DNA of 33,962 bases from Clostridium sp. (GCA_012798835.1 JAAZML010000021.1:1-33962); one strand, 5' to 3'. Numbered from the stretch's first letter, positions 1 to 13,311 are shown. Translations and numbers: made by a program. Notes: generated by a model from the letters alone, not told the origin.

Positions 1-2
1 AA

Positions 3-701
3 AAGGGTTTACTAACCAGAGACGACATAGATGCCCTTACCGAAAAAGAGGTATTAGAGATTATTTTCATGCCGGGTTTTTCAACTACGGAAAAGGTAAC
101 CGATATATCAGGGCGTGGTGTGGGGATGAATGTGGTCAGGGATAATATTGAAAAGATTAACGGAATCATTGATATTAACAATGTTAGGGGACAGGGTCTT
201 GCCATAACGTTTAAGCTTCCCCTCACATTGGCTATTATTCAATCACTTCTAATAAAAACCGGAAAGTGCAGGTTTGCATTGCCGTTGCTTTCTATTATCG
301 AAATATTGAGAATTAAGGAATGCGAATATGAGGAAAAAGTAAGGTTCGCAAATGGAAAAGAGATCCTAAATTGGCGCGGCGAGATTCTACCTATCATAAG
401 GATTTGCGATCTGTTCGATACAGGGAAAGAATGCAGCTCATCGGCCCTTGGGGATCTACAAAGGCAAAAATCCTTTGTAGGAATCGTGATAGGTTTTTCG
501 ACTAGCAAGATTATTTTAGGGATAGAGGAGGTAATTGGGCAACAGCAAGTAGTTATTAAACCTCTGGAGAGGTTTACCGGCAGGGATAATATATTAGGCG
601 AGCTAAGGGGGATATCCGGAACTGCTATTTTGGGTGATGGTGGAATTGCTTATGTTCTGGATGTACAGACCCTTGTGAAAGAGATGTCCAAAAGGAAGTA
701 A
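3..701 (+). CDS. cheA: Chemotaxis histidine kinase CheA, C-terminal part (5' end outside window)
   Basis: The open frame runs in from the window edge, so this is the last 232 codons or so of a much longer gene. Upstream of the first in-frame ATG (69) the frame still encodes CheA-like sequence. The start of the piece carries the ATP-lid and G2 region of a HATPase domain (GFSTTEKVTDISGRGVGMNV), followed by the PLTLAI linker and a CheW-like regulatory domain ending at residue 210 of the ATG-started part. CheA phosphorylates CheY and CheB in response to chemoreceptors and docks to them through this CheW-like domain. One detail: GRGVGMN where many CheA proteins have GRGVGMD. The chemoreceptor and cheW follow within tens of bases, so the three genes look like one operon. 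The family call is secure; the N-terminal P1-P3 domains cannot be seen. Confidence 0.95.
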   Translation, partial: KGLLTRDDIDALTEKEVLEIIFMPGFSTTEKVTDISGRGVGMNVVRDNIEKINGIIDINNVRGQGLAITFKLPLTLAIIQSLLIKTGKCRFALPLLSIIEILRIKECEYEEKVRFANGKEILNWRGEILPIIRICDLFDTGKECSSSALGDLQRQKSFVGIVIGFSTSKIILGIEEVIGQQQVVIKPLERFTGRDNILGELRGISGTAILGDGGIAYVLDVQTLVKEMSKRK

Positions 702-734
702 AGTCCAAAACAATGTATGGAAGGGGCGAGGTAT

Positions 735-2993
735 ATGAAGAGTATAAGGAACGAATTTATTTTGATTTTTATGGCGTTTACGGTGTTTATATCAGCAGCA
801 CTAGGTATTGTTTCCACGATAAAAGCCAAAACAGCCGTAACAAATCAGGTAGAATTCGCACTTGAAAAAATGGCGGTTGAAGGTGCAAAACTGGTAAGCA
901 CTCGAATAGGGAACCAGATTGATTTTTTGGAGACACTATCGGAAAACTGGGTAATTTCCGAAGATGTCCATCCGGATAACATAATAGAGGCATTAAAAAA
1001 AGAGACGCAAAGGATGGATTATCAGTCTATAGGTGTGGCCAACCCCGAGGGTACCGTTATAGATAGCGATGGCACCACAGAAAATGTCGCCAACAAGGAG
1101 TATTTTATTAGGGCGTTGCGCGGGGAATCGTACATATCGGATGTCCATACAAGTGAAATTACGGGGGAGCTTATAATCATTTATGCCGTTCCGATAAAAA
1201 GGGATAATAAGGTAATAGGTGTATTGGCAGGGGTGCGGGATGGAAATAATCTAAGCAACCTCATTCGAGATATAACCTATGGTGAAAATGGGTATTCTTT
1301 TATGATAAACCATGAGGGTACCAGCATTGCACACCCAAATCCAGAGGCGGTGCTTACCCAGGAAAATATTATAGAGATTGCAAAAAGCAATACAGATCTT
1401 AGACAACTCGCCGATATCCAAAAAAATAAAATGGTGGAAGGCCAAATGGGGGTAGACAGTTATTATTATATGGGTCAGCGGAAGATAATGGGTTTTGCAC
1501 CTGTACCGGGCACCCGATGGTCTATAGGGGTTACGGCAGAAGAGAAGGATGCCCTAAAAGACGTTAAAGGTTTGACTTGGTTTATGTTTATGGCAATAAT
1601 GGTTATTGGAATTATTAGTGCTGGCCTAGCCATTGCCGTAAGTACAGCCTTTGCCAACCCTATTGTAAGTTTGACAGCGGCTATTGAAAGGTTTGGCGAT
1701 TATGATTTGACCCTAAAAGAGGACGATGCAGAGACTCTTAAATACTTGAAAAGGAAGGACGAAATAGGTAGGGTGGGAAATGCAATCCTTAAAATGCAAC
1801 ATTCAATGGTAGAACTAATAAAAAATGTATTTTCTTCGGCGGAAATAGTGGGGGCAGCATCGGAAGAATTGAGTGCGGGTATCGAAGAAATTAGCAGCAA
1901 TACCCAAAGTCAAGCTGCAAGTTCACAGGAGATATCGGGATCCGTGGAAGAGATAACCGCAAATATACAGCTTGTGGCCGATAACATGCAAACAGCATCA
2001 CGAAACGTCGGGGTTATTGTAAATGCTATGGGGGAAGTTGAGGGTGTTATTGGGGAAAACACGAGAAACCTGGAAGATATCAATCATTCTGTTAGCGGAA
2101 TCTTGGTAGCGATAGAAGGCACCGGACAATCTATTGATTCCATATCCGGAAAATCCAGGATTGCATCAAAGGAAGCCCAAGATACTGTAAGGTTGGCTGG
2201 AGAGGGAAAATCAAACCTTGACAAAAGTGTCAGCCAGATGGAAGGTATACAAGATACCATTTTAGAACTTTCACAAGTTACCAGCGGGCTGGGTAAATCG
2301 GCAGGACAGATTGGAGAAATTACTGAACTTATAAAGGATATAGCAGAGCAGACCAACCTGCTGGCTTTAAATGCATCTATTGAGGCTGCCAGAGCCGGGG
2401 AGCATGGTAAGGGTTTCGCCGTTGTTGCCCAAGCTATTGGAACACTGGCTGATGAGTCCTCGAATGCAACTAAGGAGATTGCAAAGGTAATAAAAAATAT
2501 ACAGGAAGAAATATCAAAGGCTGTTCAAAACAGCGAAAGGGGTACTAAGGCGGTGGAAAACGGTACCCATCTAATAAAGGAAACCAGTAATTCTTTGGAA
2601 AACATATTTAAAGCTATCCAAACTACCGCTGAAATAATTGCCGATATAACCGAGCAAATGGAAGTTCAGTCCAAGGAGAGCCAAAACATACACGTAGCCG
2701 CAAATGGTATAAATGATAGGGTAAGTAATTTGATGGCGGCGATGGAAGAAGAAACGGCGAGCGCAACGGAAATCAAAAGCGAAATCCAATCTATAAGTAT
2801 ACTGATAAACGAAATAAGTGCATCCATGCAGCAGCAGTCAGCAGTGACAGAGGAGGTTAGCAATGCAATTAACGAAAATGCTCAGGTCACCGAAGAAATA
2901 TCTTCAAGCGGTGAGGAAATTGCAAAAAGTTCGGAAGAACTGGCTATGAATGCACAAAAACTGTTGGAGCAGGTAGAACAGTTTAAGATATAG
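735..2993 (+). CDS. Methyl-accepting chemotaxis protein with extracellular Cache domain
   Basis: Membrane chemoreceptor. From the N terminus: a transmembrane helix (about residues 4-24), a periplasmic-type dCache ligand-binding region (to about 270, with the Cache-like stretch [14 protein letters not shown] and later [14 protein letters not shown]), a second transmembrane helix (about 280-303), a HAMP segment, and a long methyl-accepting coiled coil. The highly conserved signalling tip [19 protein letters not shown] is intact, so it should couple to CheA/CheW. I chose the ATG at 735 rather than the one at 717 because AAGGGG at 721-726 sits 8 bases upstream of it. It lies between cheA and cheW, an arrangement that suggests a dedicated receptor-kinase-coupler set. 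The ligand cannot be read from sequence. dCache domains often bind amino acids or other small organics. Location next to polysaccharide-utilisation genes is suggestive only. Confidence 0.93.
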   Translation: MKSIRNEFILIFMAFTVFISAALGIVSTIKAKTAVTNQVEFALEKMAVEGAKLVSTRIGNQIDFLETLSENWVISEDVHPDNIIEALKKETQRMDYQSIGVANPEGTVIDSDGTTENVANKEYFIRALRGESYISDVHTSEITGELIIIYAVPIKRDNKVIGVLAGVRDGNNLSNLIRDITYGENGYSFMINHEGTSIAHPNPEAVLTQENIIEIAKSNTDLRQLADIQKNKMVEGQMGVDSYYYMGQRKIMGFAPVPGTRWSIGVTAEEKDALKDVKGLTWFMFMAIMVIGIISAGLAIAVSTAFANPIVSLTAAIERFGDYDLTLKEDDAETLKYLKRKDEIGRVGNAILKMQHSMVELIKNVFSSAEIVGAASEELSAGIEEISSNTQSQAASSQEISGSVEEITANIQLVADNMQTASRNVGVIVNAMGEVEGVIGENTRNLEDINHSVSGILVAIEGTGQSIDSISGKSRIASKEAQDTVRLAGEGKSNLDKSVSQMEGIQDTILELSQVTSGLGKSAGQIGEITELIKDIAEQTNLLALNASIEAARAGEHGKGFAVVAQAIGTLADESSNATKEIAKVIKNIQEEISKAVQNSERGTKAVENGTHLIKETSNSLENIFKAIQTTAEIIADITEQMEVQSKESQNIHVAANGINDRVSNLMAAMEEETASATEIKSEIQSISILINEISASMQQQSAVTEEVSNAINENAQVTEEISSSGEEIAKSSEELAMNAQKLLEQVEQFKI

Positions 2994-3020
2994 ACGTAAA
3001 GGAATGGGGGTGATATAGAT

Positions 3021-3455
3021 ATGGAATCCATCGAACAGTATATTATATTTGCCGTAGGCAAGGAGGAGTACGCTATTTCCATATCGGTTGTTAAGGAGGT
3101 TATAAGGCTCAAGGGAGTCAATATAGCCGGGGTTCCTAATACTCGAGACCATATTCTGGGCATTATTAATTTAAGGGGTGAGGTTATCCCCATTATAGAT
3201 TTAAGGATAAAATTTAATATGACCCAAAGAGAGCTAGATGGTGATCACAGGATTATCATTGTAAACTTTAGGGATAAGGTTATAGGCCTTTTGGTGGATT
3301 CGGTAGCGGAGGTATCGGGAATAGAACCTTCCGACATTACGAAAACACCCGACGAGATAACCGATTCACGAAGCAGGTATATTTCGGGTATAGCGAAATA
3401 TGAGAACAGGGTTTTTATTATTTTGGATATTGGTATTATAATAGGTGGTGGCTAG
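3021..3455 (+). CDS. cheW: Chemotaxis coupling protein CheW
   Basis: A 144-residue single-domain CheW that links chemoreceptors to the CheA kinase in the cytoplasm. The family signature is clear: EYAISISVVKEVIR near the start, the conserved ILGIINLRGEVIPIIDLR block at about residues 45-62, and RVFIILDI near the C terminus. The length is usual for CheW. The start ATG is preceded by GGGGGTGATATAGAT, giving an acceptable ribosome binding site. The gene follows the chemoreceptor by 27 bases and is the last gene of the chemotaxis operon. The next gene is about 230 bases away and has its own promoter-like sequence. No obvious GC-rich hairpin terminator follows. Confidence 0.95.
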   Translation: MESIEQYIIFAVGKEEYAISISVVKEVIRLKGVNIAGVPNTRDHILGIINLRGEVIPIIDLRIKFNMTQRELDGDHRIIIVNFRDKVIGLLVDSVAEVSGIEPSDITKTPDEITDSRSRYISGIAKYENRVFIILDIGIIIGGG

Positions 3456-3534
3456 AGTATCGACATTATTATTGTGCTTGCTGCCGCAGGGTGACGTATA
3501 TATATTGATTTAAATTTATATTGATTTTGTAATT

Positions 3535-3563
3535 CCCAGCCCAAAAAACATGCATAGATCGTA
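3535..3563 (+). promoter_or_regulatory. Putative SigI-type promoter upstream of the first sigI
   Basis: The sequence CCCAGCCCAAAAAACA then, after a 16-base spacer counted from AGCCCA (3538-3543), CGTA at 3560-3563. This matches the known style of SigI promoters: a C-rich -35 followed by an A-run and a CGWA -10. It closely resembles the element at 5969-5996 before the GH43 gene (CCCACCCCAAAAATG...CGTA). Its position about 120 bases before the sigI start suggests autoregulation, as known for SigI factors. The assignment is by pattern only. Confidence 0.62.
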
Positions 3564-3682
3564 TAAGTAGTATAAAAGGTATATTGGATAATTTACTACA
3601 CATGGATCTAAATAAATGCAGGCAACTTTGGGCTTTTGTTTTGCTGCTTATACAGTAAATATATTTGCGAAGGAAGATAGAT

Positions 3683-4420
3683 ATGCTATTTGTTACAGCT
3701 GTTTTAAATTATACTGGTGAGACAGCTACTCGCATTGTGAAGAAGATTAAAGATGGTAATATACATCTAAAGGAAAAACTTATAAAGGATTATATTCCAT
3801 TTATACTGGGTATTGTCTCAAACTTCTATACATCGGGAGCGATGGAACTAAAAAATAGCGATGAATTTAGTATTGGATTAATGGCATTTGACGAAGCCAT
3901 CGATAAATTCGACTTTAACAAGGGTAGAAGCTTTTTAAAGTTTGCCGAATTAGTTATAAGAAGCCGGATGATGGATTATTATAGGAAGATATCATCCGTG
4001 AATAAAAGGGAAATACCTTTCTCATACTTTGGGAGCAAAAGTGAGACTGAAATCCAAAAGAAGCTAAGCTCATCAAACATAGAATCGGAATCGGGAAGAT
4101 ATGAATTTATTTGCGAACTTCGTGATTTCACGGAAAAACTCAAGGGCTTTGGTTTGAACATAGAAAAATTACCCGACTATATGCCAAAACACAAAGATTC
4201 CAGGCAAATGTGTATGGATATCGCAAAAAAGATAGTTGAAAACAAAGGAATCTTTGACAAACTGAAAACTAAGAAGTATATACAAATGAAGGAGCTTTCA
4301 AAAATAATTAATGTCCACCCAAGGACTGTCGAAAGAAACAGGGCGTTCATTATATGTTTATGTATAATACAGAGCAATGATTATGAAAACTTTAAAAATT
4401 ATTTGGACATGGTGTTTTGA
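3683..4420 (+). CDS. sigI: RNA polymerase sigma factor SigI (paired with a CBM42-type RsgI)
   Basis: Alternative sigma factor of the SigI family, about 245 residues, the usual length. Visible marks are the region-2-like block with KNSDEFSIGLMAFDEAIDKF and FAELVIRSRMMDYYRK, the short conserved IPFSYF segment, and a C-terminal domain unique to SigI with PKHKDSRQMCMDIAKKI and VHPRTVERNRAFIICLCII, likely the DNA-binding part for the -35 element. The frame is open from a TTG at 3665, but the ATG at 3683 has GAAGGAAG six bases upstream and is preferred. The partner anti-sigma gene follows after 93 bases, unlike the second pair where the two genes are almost touching. In cellulolytic clostridia, SigI factors turn on cellulosomal genes when the matching RsgI senses polysaccharide. 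Target genes here are probably itself and the following hydrolases. Confidence 0.93.
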   Translation: MLFVTAVLNYTGETATRIVKKIKDGNIHLKEKLIKDYIPFILGIVSNFYTSGAMELKNSDEFSIGLMAFDEAIDKFDFNKGRSFLKFAELVIRSRMMDYYRKISSVNKREIPFSYFGSKSETEIQKKLSSSNIESESGRYEFICELRDFTEKLKGFGLNIEKLPDYMPKHKDSRQMCMDIAKKIVENKGIFDKLKTKKYIQMKELSKIINVHPRTVERNRAFIICLCIIQSNDYENFKNYLDMVF

Positions 4421-4513
4421 TTCCTATGGAGTTTAGTATAGCTTTGGCTACAATTGGTTTTATGTATATAGGCGAAAATATCTATTATAGCCTGCATTTT
4501 AAGGGGGATAAAA

Positions 4514-5929
4514 ATGAGATACAAGGGTGTTGTCTTAAAACTTACAAAAAACAAAGCGGTGGTGGCTACGAATGACTTCCAATGCTACTATGTCAGAAGA
4601 AACCCTACAATTTATGTGGGTAAGGAAGTTGAATTTTCTAAAAAAAAAATTATTAAAAGAAATGCAACTTTTTATATGCCCGTTTTGGGGGCGGCCTGTA
4701 TATTGCTTGTAATGATCTATTTTTTAAATTTTATCGGAATAATCAATATAAATAACAGTCCGCAAGGACCGGAGGTTTTTGCTTACGTAGGTGTCGATAT
4801 AAATCCGAGCATCGAGATATATATAGATGATATTGGTGATGTTTTGAACCTGGTTTCTTTGAATAAGGATTCAAAGGCTGTTGTTAGAAAATTGAGGGCG
4901 AAGAAGATGAATATCTTAGAGGTGGTTGATGCCATAATCAACGAGGTAAATGGAAAGGATCCTGGGAGGGGGAGCGAAAAGGGTTATATGCTGGTATCTA
5001 GCACGCTTAATACCGAAGTCGTTCAGCATGATAAACAACAGAATAAGCAAGAAAAACTTAACCATATTATAAACTCACTACAGGATGATGTAAAGGTAAG
5101 GGAACGTGTCGATGTTTATTTCATTCAAGCAGATATTAATGACAGGGCTGCGGCTAAAAAGCAGGGGATATCGACGGGAAGATACATGCTGTATGAAAAG
5201 CAAAAGGATATGGGGGAAGCTTATTCCCTTGAAGAAGCGAGAAATGTCAGCCTAACCGAATTATTAGAAGGGTTAGGAGAGGGGAAGGAAGATATTTTAA
5301 ATCCCACCAGTAAGGGTTCATTGTCAACGCCAAAGCCTGAGCCTTCCGACATAGAGGATACTATAACGGGTGTTACACCCAGTCCCGTTACGACCCCAAC
5401 ACCCGGACCTACAGAAAAACCAACATTGATACCCACATATACACCAAAGCCAACAGCAACACCAGAGCCGGAGAATACCAATACACCGACACCGACTTCC
5501 ACAGTTAGTATTCCAGCATTTATGAGGTTTGAATCCAGTAATTACCGTGGTCATTTTATATGCAATAAATCATTTAGCGGCGTAATCTCAAATAATGCAG
5601 AAACGGCAGAAGATTATGTATTTAAGGTAGTTCGCGGACTTGCAGATCCGGATTGTGTTTCCTTCGAATCGAAGAGTCGCCCAGGATACTATCTTAAGCA
5701 TGAAAATTTTAGAATTATCCTTAAAAAATATGAGGATGAAGATTTATTTAAAAATGATGCAACATTTAGGATAGTATCGGGATTAGCAGATGAGAATATG
5801 ATTTCCTTCCAGTCTTTTAATTATACTGACAGATATATAAGACATAGGCTGTTTGAACTTCATATTGAAGAAATAAGTACGGATCTTGAAAGGAAGGATG
5901 CAACTTATATAGGGATCGAGGTAAAATAG
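4514..5929 (+). CDS. rsgI: Membrane anti-sigma factor RsgI with C-terminal CBM42 sensor
   Basis: A 471-residue single-pass membrane protein. Residues 1-50 form the cytoplasmic RsgI N-terminal domain that binds SigI (MRYKGVVLKLTKNKAVVAT). A transmembrane helix lies at about 55-77. Next comes the extracellular conserved region with AYVGVDINPSIEI, where N97-P98 fits the Asn-Pro autocleavage site described for RsgI proteins. A Pro/Thr-rich linker spans about 285-330. Residues 333-471 form a beta-trefoil of the CBM42 (AbfB) type, with repeated units FESSNYRGHFI, FESKSRPGYYLKH and FQSFNYTDRYIRH. CBM42 binds arabinofuranose side chains, so the likely signal is arabinoxylan or arabinan. AAGGGGG lies just before the ATG. 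The next two genes encode enzymes for that substrate. C. thermocellum also has an RsgI with CBM42 (RsgI5, from memory). Confidence in the RsgI call is high and in the CBM42 call good. Confidence 0.93.
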   Translation: MRYKGVVLKLTKNKAVVATNDFQCYYVRRNPTIYVGKEVEFSKKKIIKRNATFYMPVLGAACILLVMIYFLNFIGIININNSPQGPEVFAYVGVDINPSIEIYIDDIGDVLNLVSLNKDSKAVVRKLRAKKMNILEVVDAIINEVNGKDPGRGSEKGYMLVSSTLNTEVVQHDKQQNKQEKLNHIINSLQDDVKVRERVDVYFIQADINDRAAAKKQGISTGRYMLYEKQKDMGEAYSLEEARNVSLTELLEGLGEGKEDILNPTSKGSLSTPKPEPSDIEDTITGVTPSPVTTPTPGPTEKPTLIPTYTPKPTATPEPENTNTPTPTSTVSIPAFMRFESSNYRGHFICNKSFSGVISNNAETAEDYVFKVVRGLADPDCVSFESKSRPGYYLKHENFRIILKKYEDEDLFKNDATFRIVSGLADENMISFQSFNYTDRYIRHRLFELHIEEISTDLERKDATYIGIEVK

Positions 5930-5968
5930 CTCTATGTATACATAATATATAGATCAATTAATGAAAAT

Positions 5969-5996
5969 CCCACCCCAAAAATGAATATACCCCGTA
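5969..5996 (+). promoter_or_regulatory. Putative SigI-type promoter for the GH43 / xylanase genes
   Basis: CCCACCCCAAAAATG followed by CGTA at 5993-5996. Counting ACCCCA (5972-5977) as the -35, the spacer is 15 bases. An A-tract lies just upstream (AAAA at 5964-5967). It aligns with the element at 3535-3563 before sigI with only a one-base spacer difference. It is 118 bases from the GH43 ATG, almost the same distance as in the sigI case. This supports control of the hydrolase genes by the adjacent SigI, but it is inferred from pattern. Confidence 0.65.
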
Positions 5997-6113
5997 CAAG
6001 TTATATAGGGAGGAAAATTATATATAAGCAAACGTAGCTGTGATATTCGTCTTTGCAGGCCAAAAATTGATTTTTCAAGATCAAAACATATAAAAATTTT
6101 AAGGAGTGATTTT

Positions 6114-7763
6114 ATGCTAAAAAGAATTGTGAGGGTATGGGTCTGGATTTTTATCATTGGTATTTTAGCAATACATTTACCAAAGAGGAGCTTTGCTGAC
6201 TACCCTATATTCTCTCAAAGGTATACTGCCGATCCGACAGCTTTGGTATATGAGGGTAGGCTTTATGTTTATTGTTCGCACGATTCGGATGCTACACCCG
6301 ATCAATCGACCTACAATATACCTGATATTACTTGTATATCCACGGATGATTTAAAAAACTGGACAGATCACGGGGAGGTATTCAATGCCAAAAGGGATTC
6401 TAGTTGGGCGGGGGTATCTTGGGCTCCTTCTATTGTGCAACGTAATAATAAGTTTTATTTATATTACGGCAATGGAGGGAACGGCATCGGGGTGGCAGTA
6501 AGTGATAGCCCTACAGGCCCTTTTAAAGATCCACTCCCGGGGCCTTTGATAACGGGAAATACCCCTGGTGTACAACCTGCACCCAATATGTGGTTGTTTG
6601 ACCCGGGTGTTTTTGTAGATGATGATGGTCAGGCATATATGTATTTTGGTGGAAATGGAGAAAACAATATAAGAATTATTAAATTAGGAGGGGATATGAT
6701 AAGCACAGTAGGGGCTGCCACAAGTATGTATGCGCCACGTTTCTTCGAGGCTGCATGGGTGCATAAGTATAAAGGAAAATATTATTTTTCCTATGCCAGC
6801 GATTTTTCACAAGGTGCATCTAAGATCGAGTATATGATAAGTGATAACCCCATTAGTGGCTACACATATAAGGGTGTATTACTTCCGCAGCCGCCTGATA
6901 ATTACAATAACAATAACCACCATACCACTGTAGAGTTTAATGGGAATTGGTATGTTGTATACCATAACAGGAATTTGGCTAAACAACGAGGTGAGGTACC
7001 TACATACCAAAGGAACGTGGCTATTGATCAGATGTTTCATAATTCTGATGGTACCATTAGGCAGGTAATTCCAACAGTGGACGGACTAAAACAGCTTAAA
7101 TATGTAGATCCCTACGTTGAAAATACTGCTGTAAATATACATAAAGAATCAAGGATAAAAACTGAAGAGTGCAGTGAAGGCGGCAGAAATGTTGGATACA
7201 TAGAAAATGGTGATTGGATTCAAGTTAAAGGTGTTGATTTTTCCAATGGTGCAAGCAGCTTTGAGGCTCGGGTAGCAAGTGATGCGGAGGGGGGAAAGAT
7301 TGAAATAAGGCTGGGCGGTCCTACAGGAAGATTGATAGGAGTTTGTGAGGTTGAAAATACTGGGGGGTGGCAGGATTGGACAAGTAAATCCTGTACAGTA
7401 AGTGACGTAACAGGAGTCCAGGATATATGTTTTAGATTCGTGGGCGGAAATAATTATTTGCTAAATTTTAGCCGGTGGAAATTTAATTCCCAAGCGCCTG
7501 AACCTACGTCTACACCGACACCTACACCGATACCTACATCGACTCCTAATGAAAAAGAGGGAAAAATAGGGGATTTAAATGGTGATGGTGAGATTAATTC
7601 TGCAGATATCACAATATTAAAAAGGCATTTACTCAAAAGCGTGGCGCTCGGGGGAGAAGAACTTTTTAATGCAGATACCAATGGAGATGGCCAGGTGGAT
7701 TCTGCTGATCTGATATTGCTAAAACGATATGTGTTGCGGACGATAACAACTTTTCCAAGATAA
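6114..7763 (+). CDS. Cellulosomal GH43 arabinofuranosidase/xylosidase with CBM6 and type I dockerin
   Basis: Secreted enzyme of 549 residues. A signal peptide ends near SFA-DYP (residue 28). The GH43 five-bladed propeller (about 30-335) shows the expected acidic triad: D40 in ADPTALVYEG (base), D163 in FDPGVFVDDDG (pKa modulator) and E212 in FFEAAWVHK (acid). HHTTVEFNGNWYVVYHNR is also typical. A CBM6 (about 345-460, with [11 protein letters not shown]) should bind xylan or short beta-glycans. A TPTPTP linker leads to a type I dockerin (about 482-549) with two calcium-binding repeats, DLNGDGEINSAD and DTNGDGQVDSAD, for docking on a scaffoldin. The best guess is release of arabinose or xylose from arabinoxylan, but GH43 specificity cannot be read reliably. 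AAGGAG precedes the ATG. It sits downstream of a SigI-type promoter and the RsgI with CBM42, which supports the substrate. Confidence 0.92.
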   Translation: MLKRIVRVWVWIFIIGILAIHLPKRSFADYPIFSQRYTADPTALVYEGRLYVYCSHDSDATPDQSTYNIPDITCISTDDLKNWTDHGEVFNAKRDSSWAGVSWAPSIVQRNNKFYLYYGNGGNGIGVAVSDSPTGPFKDPLPGPLITGNTPGVQPAPNMWLFDPGVFVDDDGQAYMYFGGNGENNIRIIKLGGDMISTVGAATSMYAPRFFEAAWVHKYKGKYYFSYASDFSQGASKIEYMISDNPISGYTYKGVLLPQPPDNYNNNNHHTTVEFNGNWYVVYHNRNLAKQRGEVPTYQRNVAIDQMFHNSDGTIRQVIPTVDGLKQLKYVDPYVENTAVNIHKESRIKTEECSEGGRNVGYIENGDWIQVKGVDFSNGASSFEARVASDAEGGKIEIRLGGPTGRLIGVCEVENTGGWQDWTSKSCTVSDVTGVQDICFRFVGGNNYLLNFSRWKFNSQAPEPTSTPTPTPIPTSTPNEKEGKIGDLNGDGEINSADITILKRHLLKSVALGGEELFNADTNGDGQVDSADLILLKRYVLRTITTFPR

Positions 7764-7766
7764 ATG

Positions 7767-7791
7767 CTGTTTGTTGATTTAATCAAAACAG
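7767..7791 (+). other. Short imperfect hairpin between the GH43 and xylanase genes
   Basis: CTGTT pairs with AACAG and, after a two-base bulge, TTGAT pairs with ATCAA. The hairpin is AT-rich, lies four bases after the GH43 stop and is followed only by TTTAAAAG. It is too weak for a confident terminator. It could attenuate, or mark an RNA processing or stability site between two cotranscribed genes, since no other promoter-like element is seen in this 95-base gap. Confidence 0.3.
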
Positions 7792-7849
7792 TTTAAAAGA
7801 TATTTTAAGCGAACGGGAAACCGATGGCTTTGAAAAGATTATTAAGTGA

Positions 7850-11815
<3,966 letters not shown>

Positions 11816-11871
11816 ATCGCAGAAATGCTGGAAGAAAGCTTTACCTTCTACTCACTTATTAATATATGAAG

Positions 11872-11913
11872 GCAGCCCCTAGAAAAGCAATTAATAGCTC
11901 TTCTAGGGGCTGC
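11872..11913 (+). terminator. Strong Rho-independent terminator after the xylanase gene
   Basis: A perfect 13-bp stem: GCAGCCCCTAGAA at 11872-11884 pairs with TTCTAGGGGCTGC at 11901-11913, with a 16-base loop and a short TTTGT tail. It lies 57 bases past the xylanase stop, so it likely ends the sigI-rsgI-GH43-xylanase block. Confidence 0.85.
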
Positions 11914-11953
11914 TTTGTGATACATCAAAGACTATATATTTTGCAATAATTTT

Positions 11954-11980
11954 TAAACCTGCTAAAGATTTCACGTCTAA
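11954..11980 (+). promoter_or_regulatory. Possible ECF-sigma-like promoter before the first GHL13 gene
   Basis: TAAACC then 15 bases to CGTCTAAA (CGTC at 11974-11977). The octamer CGTCTAAA also occurs before the second GHL13 gene (13338-13345), where a better GAAAC -35 is present. The -35 match here is weak, so this is tentative. Confidence 0.3.
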
Positions 11981-12064
11981 AATTCTTTTCTAGAGCAGAT
12001 AATATATATAACATATTTTATGTATACTACAAAGCATACCAAGTGATGCGGGTGGAGGGATAAG

Positions 12065-13297
12065 GTGGTAAAGGGTAAAGGAAAGCTTATTACGGTTGTG
12101 TTTCTTTTGATTATAACATTTCTTTATCTTTATATAAATAAAGGTCTTGGCTCAAGGGATACCGAAAAGAAAGAAAACATGGGCGAAGGCAAAAGGTTAG
12201 AGTATTTCCAAGGGGATGGGCAAGCCCATGATAAAGACGATGGAGAAACTCCAATAAAAAGCCCTCAGAAAGAGATAAAGGTAAAGGGCGTTTATGTAAA
12301 CGGTGAATTGGCGGGTAACGGTGAATTTATGGATAAGCTAATAAATCTTATAAACACTACCGAGCTAAACACCGTTGTATTGGATATAAAAGAGGGCGGT
12401 AAGGTAAATTATAAATCCCATATTAAAAGTGTGAATGATATTACTGCATACAATACATTATACGATGTGGAGGGTGTTCTAAAGAGGCTGCATGAGAACG
12501 GAGTTTATGTTATTGGAAGGGTTGTTTGCTTTAGGGATGATTACCTTGCGAAAAAGAGACCCGACCTAGCTGTAAAAAACAAGGATGATTCGGTTTGGAT
12601 AGGCAGTGATGGTGTTGCTTGGAGCAATCCTTACAATAGGGAGGTTTGGAGATATAATATTGATATTGCGAAAGAGGCGGTAGAAAAGGGTTTTGACGAA
12701 ATACAGTTTGATTATGTTAGATTTCCGGGGGTGGATGATAAAAGGGTGGACTACGGGGAAAACTTGCCTTCAAAGGCTTATATAATATCCGATTTTCTAA
12801 AAACGGCAAAAGAGGAAATCAAAGAATTGGGTGTTCCTGTTTCGGCGGATATATTTGCTATAGTATGCGAAAGTCCGGGTGACACGGAAAATATCGGACA
12901 GGTATTAGAGGAGATTGGAAGAGAAATTGACAGCATATCGCCAATGATATATCCATCCCACTATGCCAATAATTCAAGGGGTATGATGGGGAATGGGGTG
13001 GGACAAAGCATAAATGGAATAATGTTCAAAGCGCCGGATTTAGAGCCCTACAAGGTTGTTTATAATGTGCTGCTAAAAACAAAGAAAAGAATATCTAGAG
13101 TGGATGGCTACAAGGCGAAAGTAAGACCGTATATCCAGGGATTTACAGCATCATACCTTCCAAGGGGATATTATCAAGTTTATGGACCTTCGCAGATACG
13201 GCAACAGATAGAGGCTGTGTACGATTCTGGATACGAAGAATGGATAATATGGGATGCAACGGGTTCTTACACGAAAGCTGTATTTTTAGAGGAATAA
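12065..13297 (+). CDS. Membrane-anchored putative glycoside hydrolase, GHL13/DUF4015 family (copy 1)
   Basis: A 410-residue protein with a GTG start backed by GGTGGAGG just upstream. An N-terminal hydrophobic helix (about residues 5-24) with no lipobox suggests a signal anchor. A charged, disordered stretch follows to about 70. The rest is a DUF4015 (PF13200, GHL13) TIM-barrel domain with VKGVYVNGELAG at its start, the conserved AVEKGFDEIQFDYVRFPG, SADIFAIVCES, SPMIYPSHY and, near the end, YIQGFTASYLPRGYY plus EEWIIWDATG. The family is predicted to be glycoside hydrolases, but the substrate is unknown. Acidic residues in FDEIQFDYVRFP and SADIF are the obvious candidates for catalysis. A paralogue lies directly downstream. 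The family is widespread in Firmicutes, including non-cellulolytic ones, so a role in cell-wall or exopolysaccharide metabolism is as likely as plant-fibre degradation. Confidence 0.85.
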   Translation: MVKGKGKLITVVFLLIITFLYLYINKGLGSRDTEKKENMGEGKRLEYFQGDGQAHDKDDGETPIKSPQKEIKVKGVYVNGELAGNGEFMDKLINLINTTELNTVVLDIKEGGKVNYKSHIKSVNDITAYNTLYDVEGVLKRLHENGVYVIGRVVCFRDDYLAKKRPDLAVKNKDDSVWIGSDGVAWSNPYNREVWRYNIDIAKEAVEKGFDEIQFDYVRFPGVDDKRVDYGENLPSKAYIISDFLKTAKEEIKELGVPVSADIFAIVCESPGDTENIGQVLEEIGREIDSISPMIYPSHYANNSRGMMGNGVGQSINGIMFKAPDLEPYKVVYNVLLKTKKRISRVDGYKAKVRPYIQGFTASYLPRGYYQVYGPSQIRQQIEAVYDSGYEEWIIWDATGSYTKAVFLEE

Positions 13298-13311
13298 ATT
13301 ACTTTGAAAAA

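Noticed and set aside
3665-3682. TTG start giving a six-residue longer first SigI
   Set aside because: GAAGGAAG at 3669-3676 would lie inside that extension and is well placed for the ATG at 3683.
5221-5554. Antisense open frames with Gly/Val-rich translations opposite the rsgI linker
   Set aside because: They are the complement of the Pro/Thr repeat codons of the RsgI linker and have no ribosome binding site or family likeness.
5935-5946. Perfect 12-base palindrome TATGTATACATA just after the first rsgI
   Set aside because: It is AT-rich and short, so expected by chance at this composition. The SigI-type promoter nearby explains the region better.
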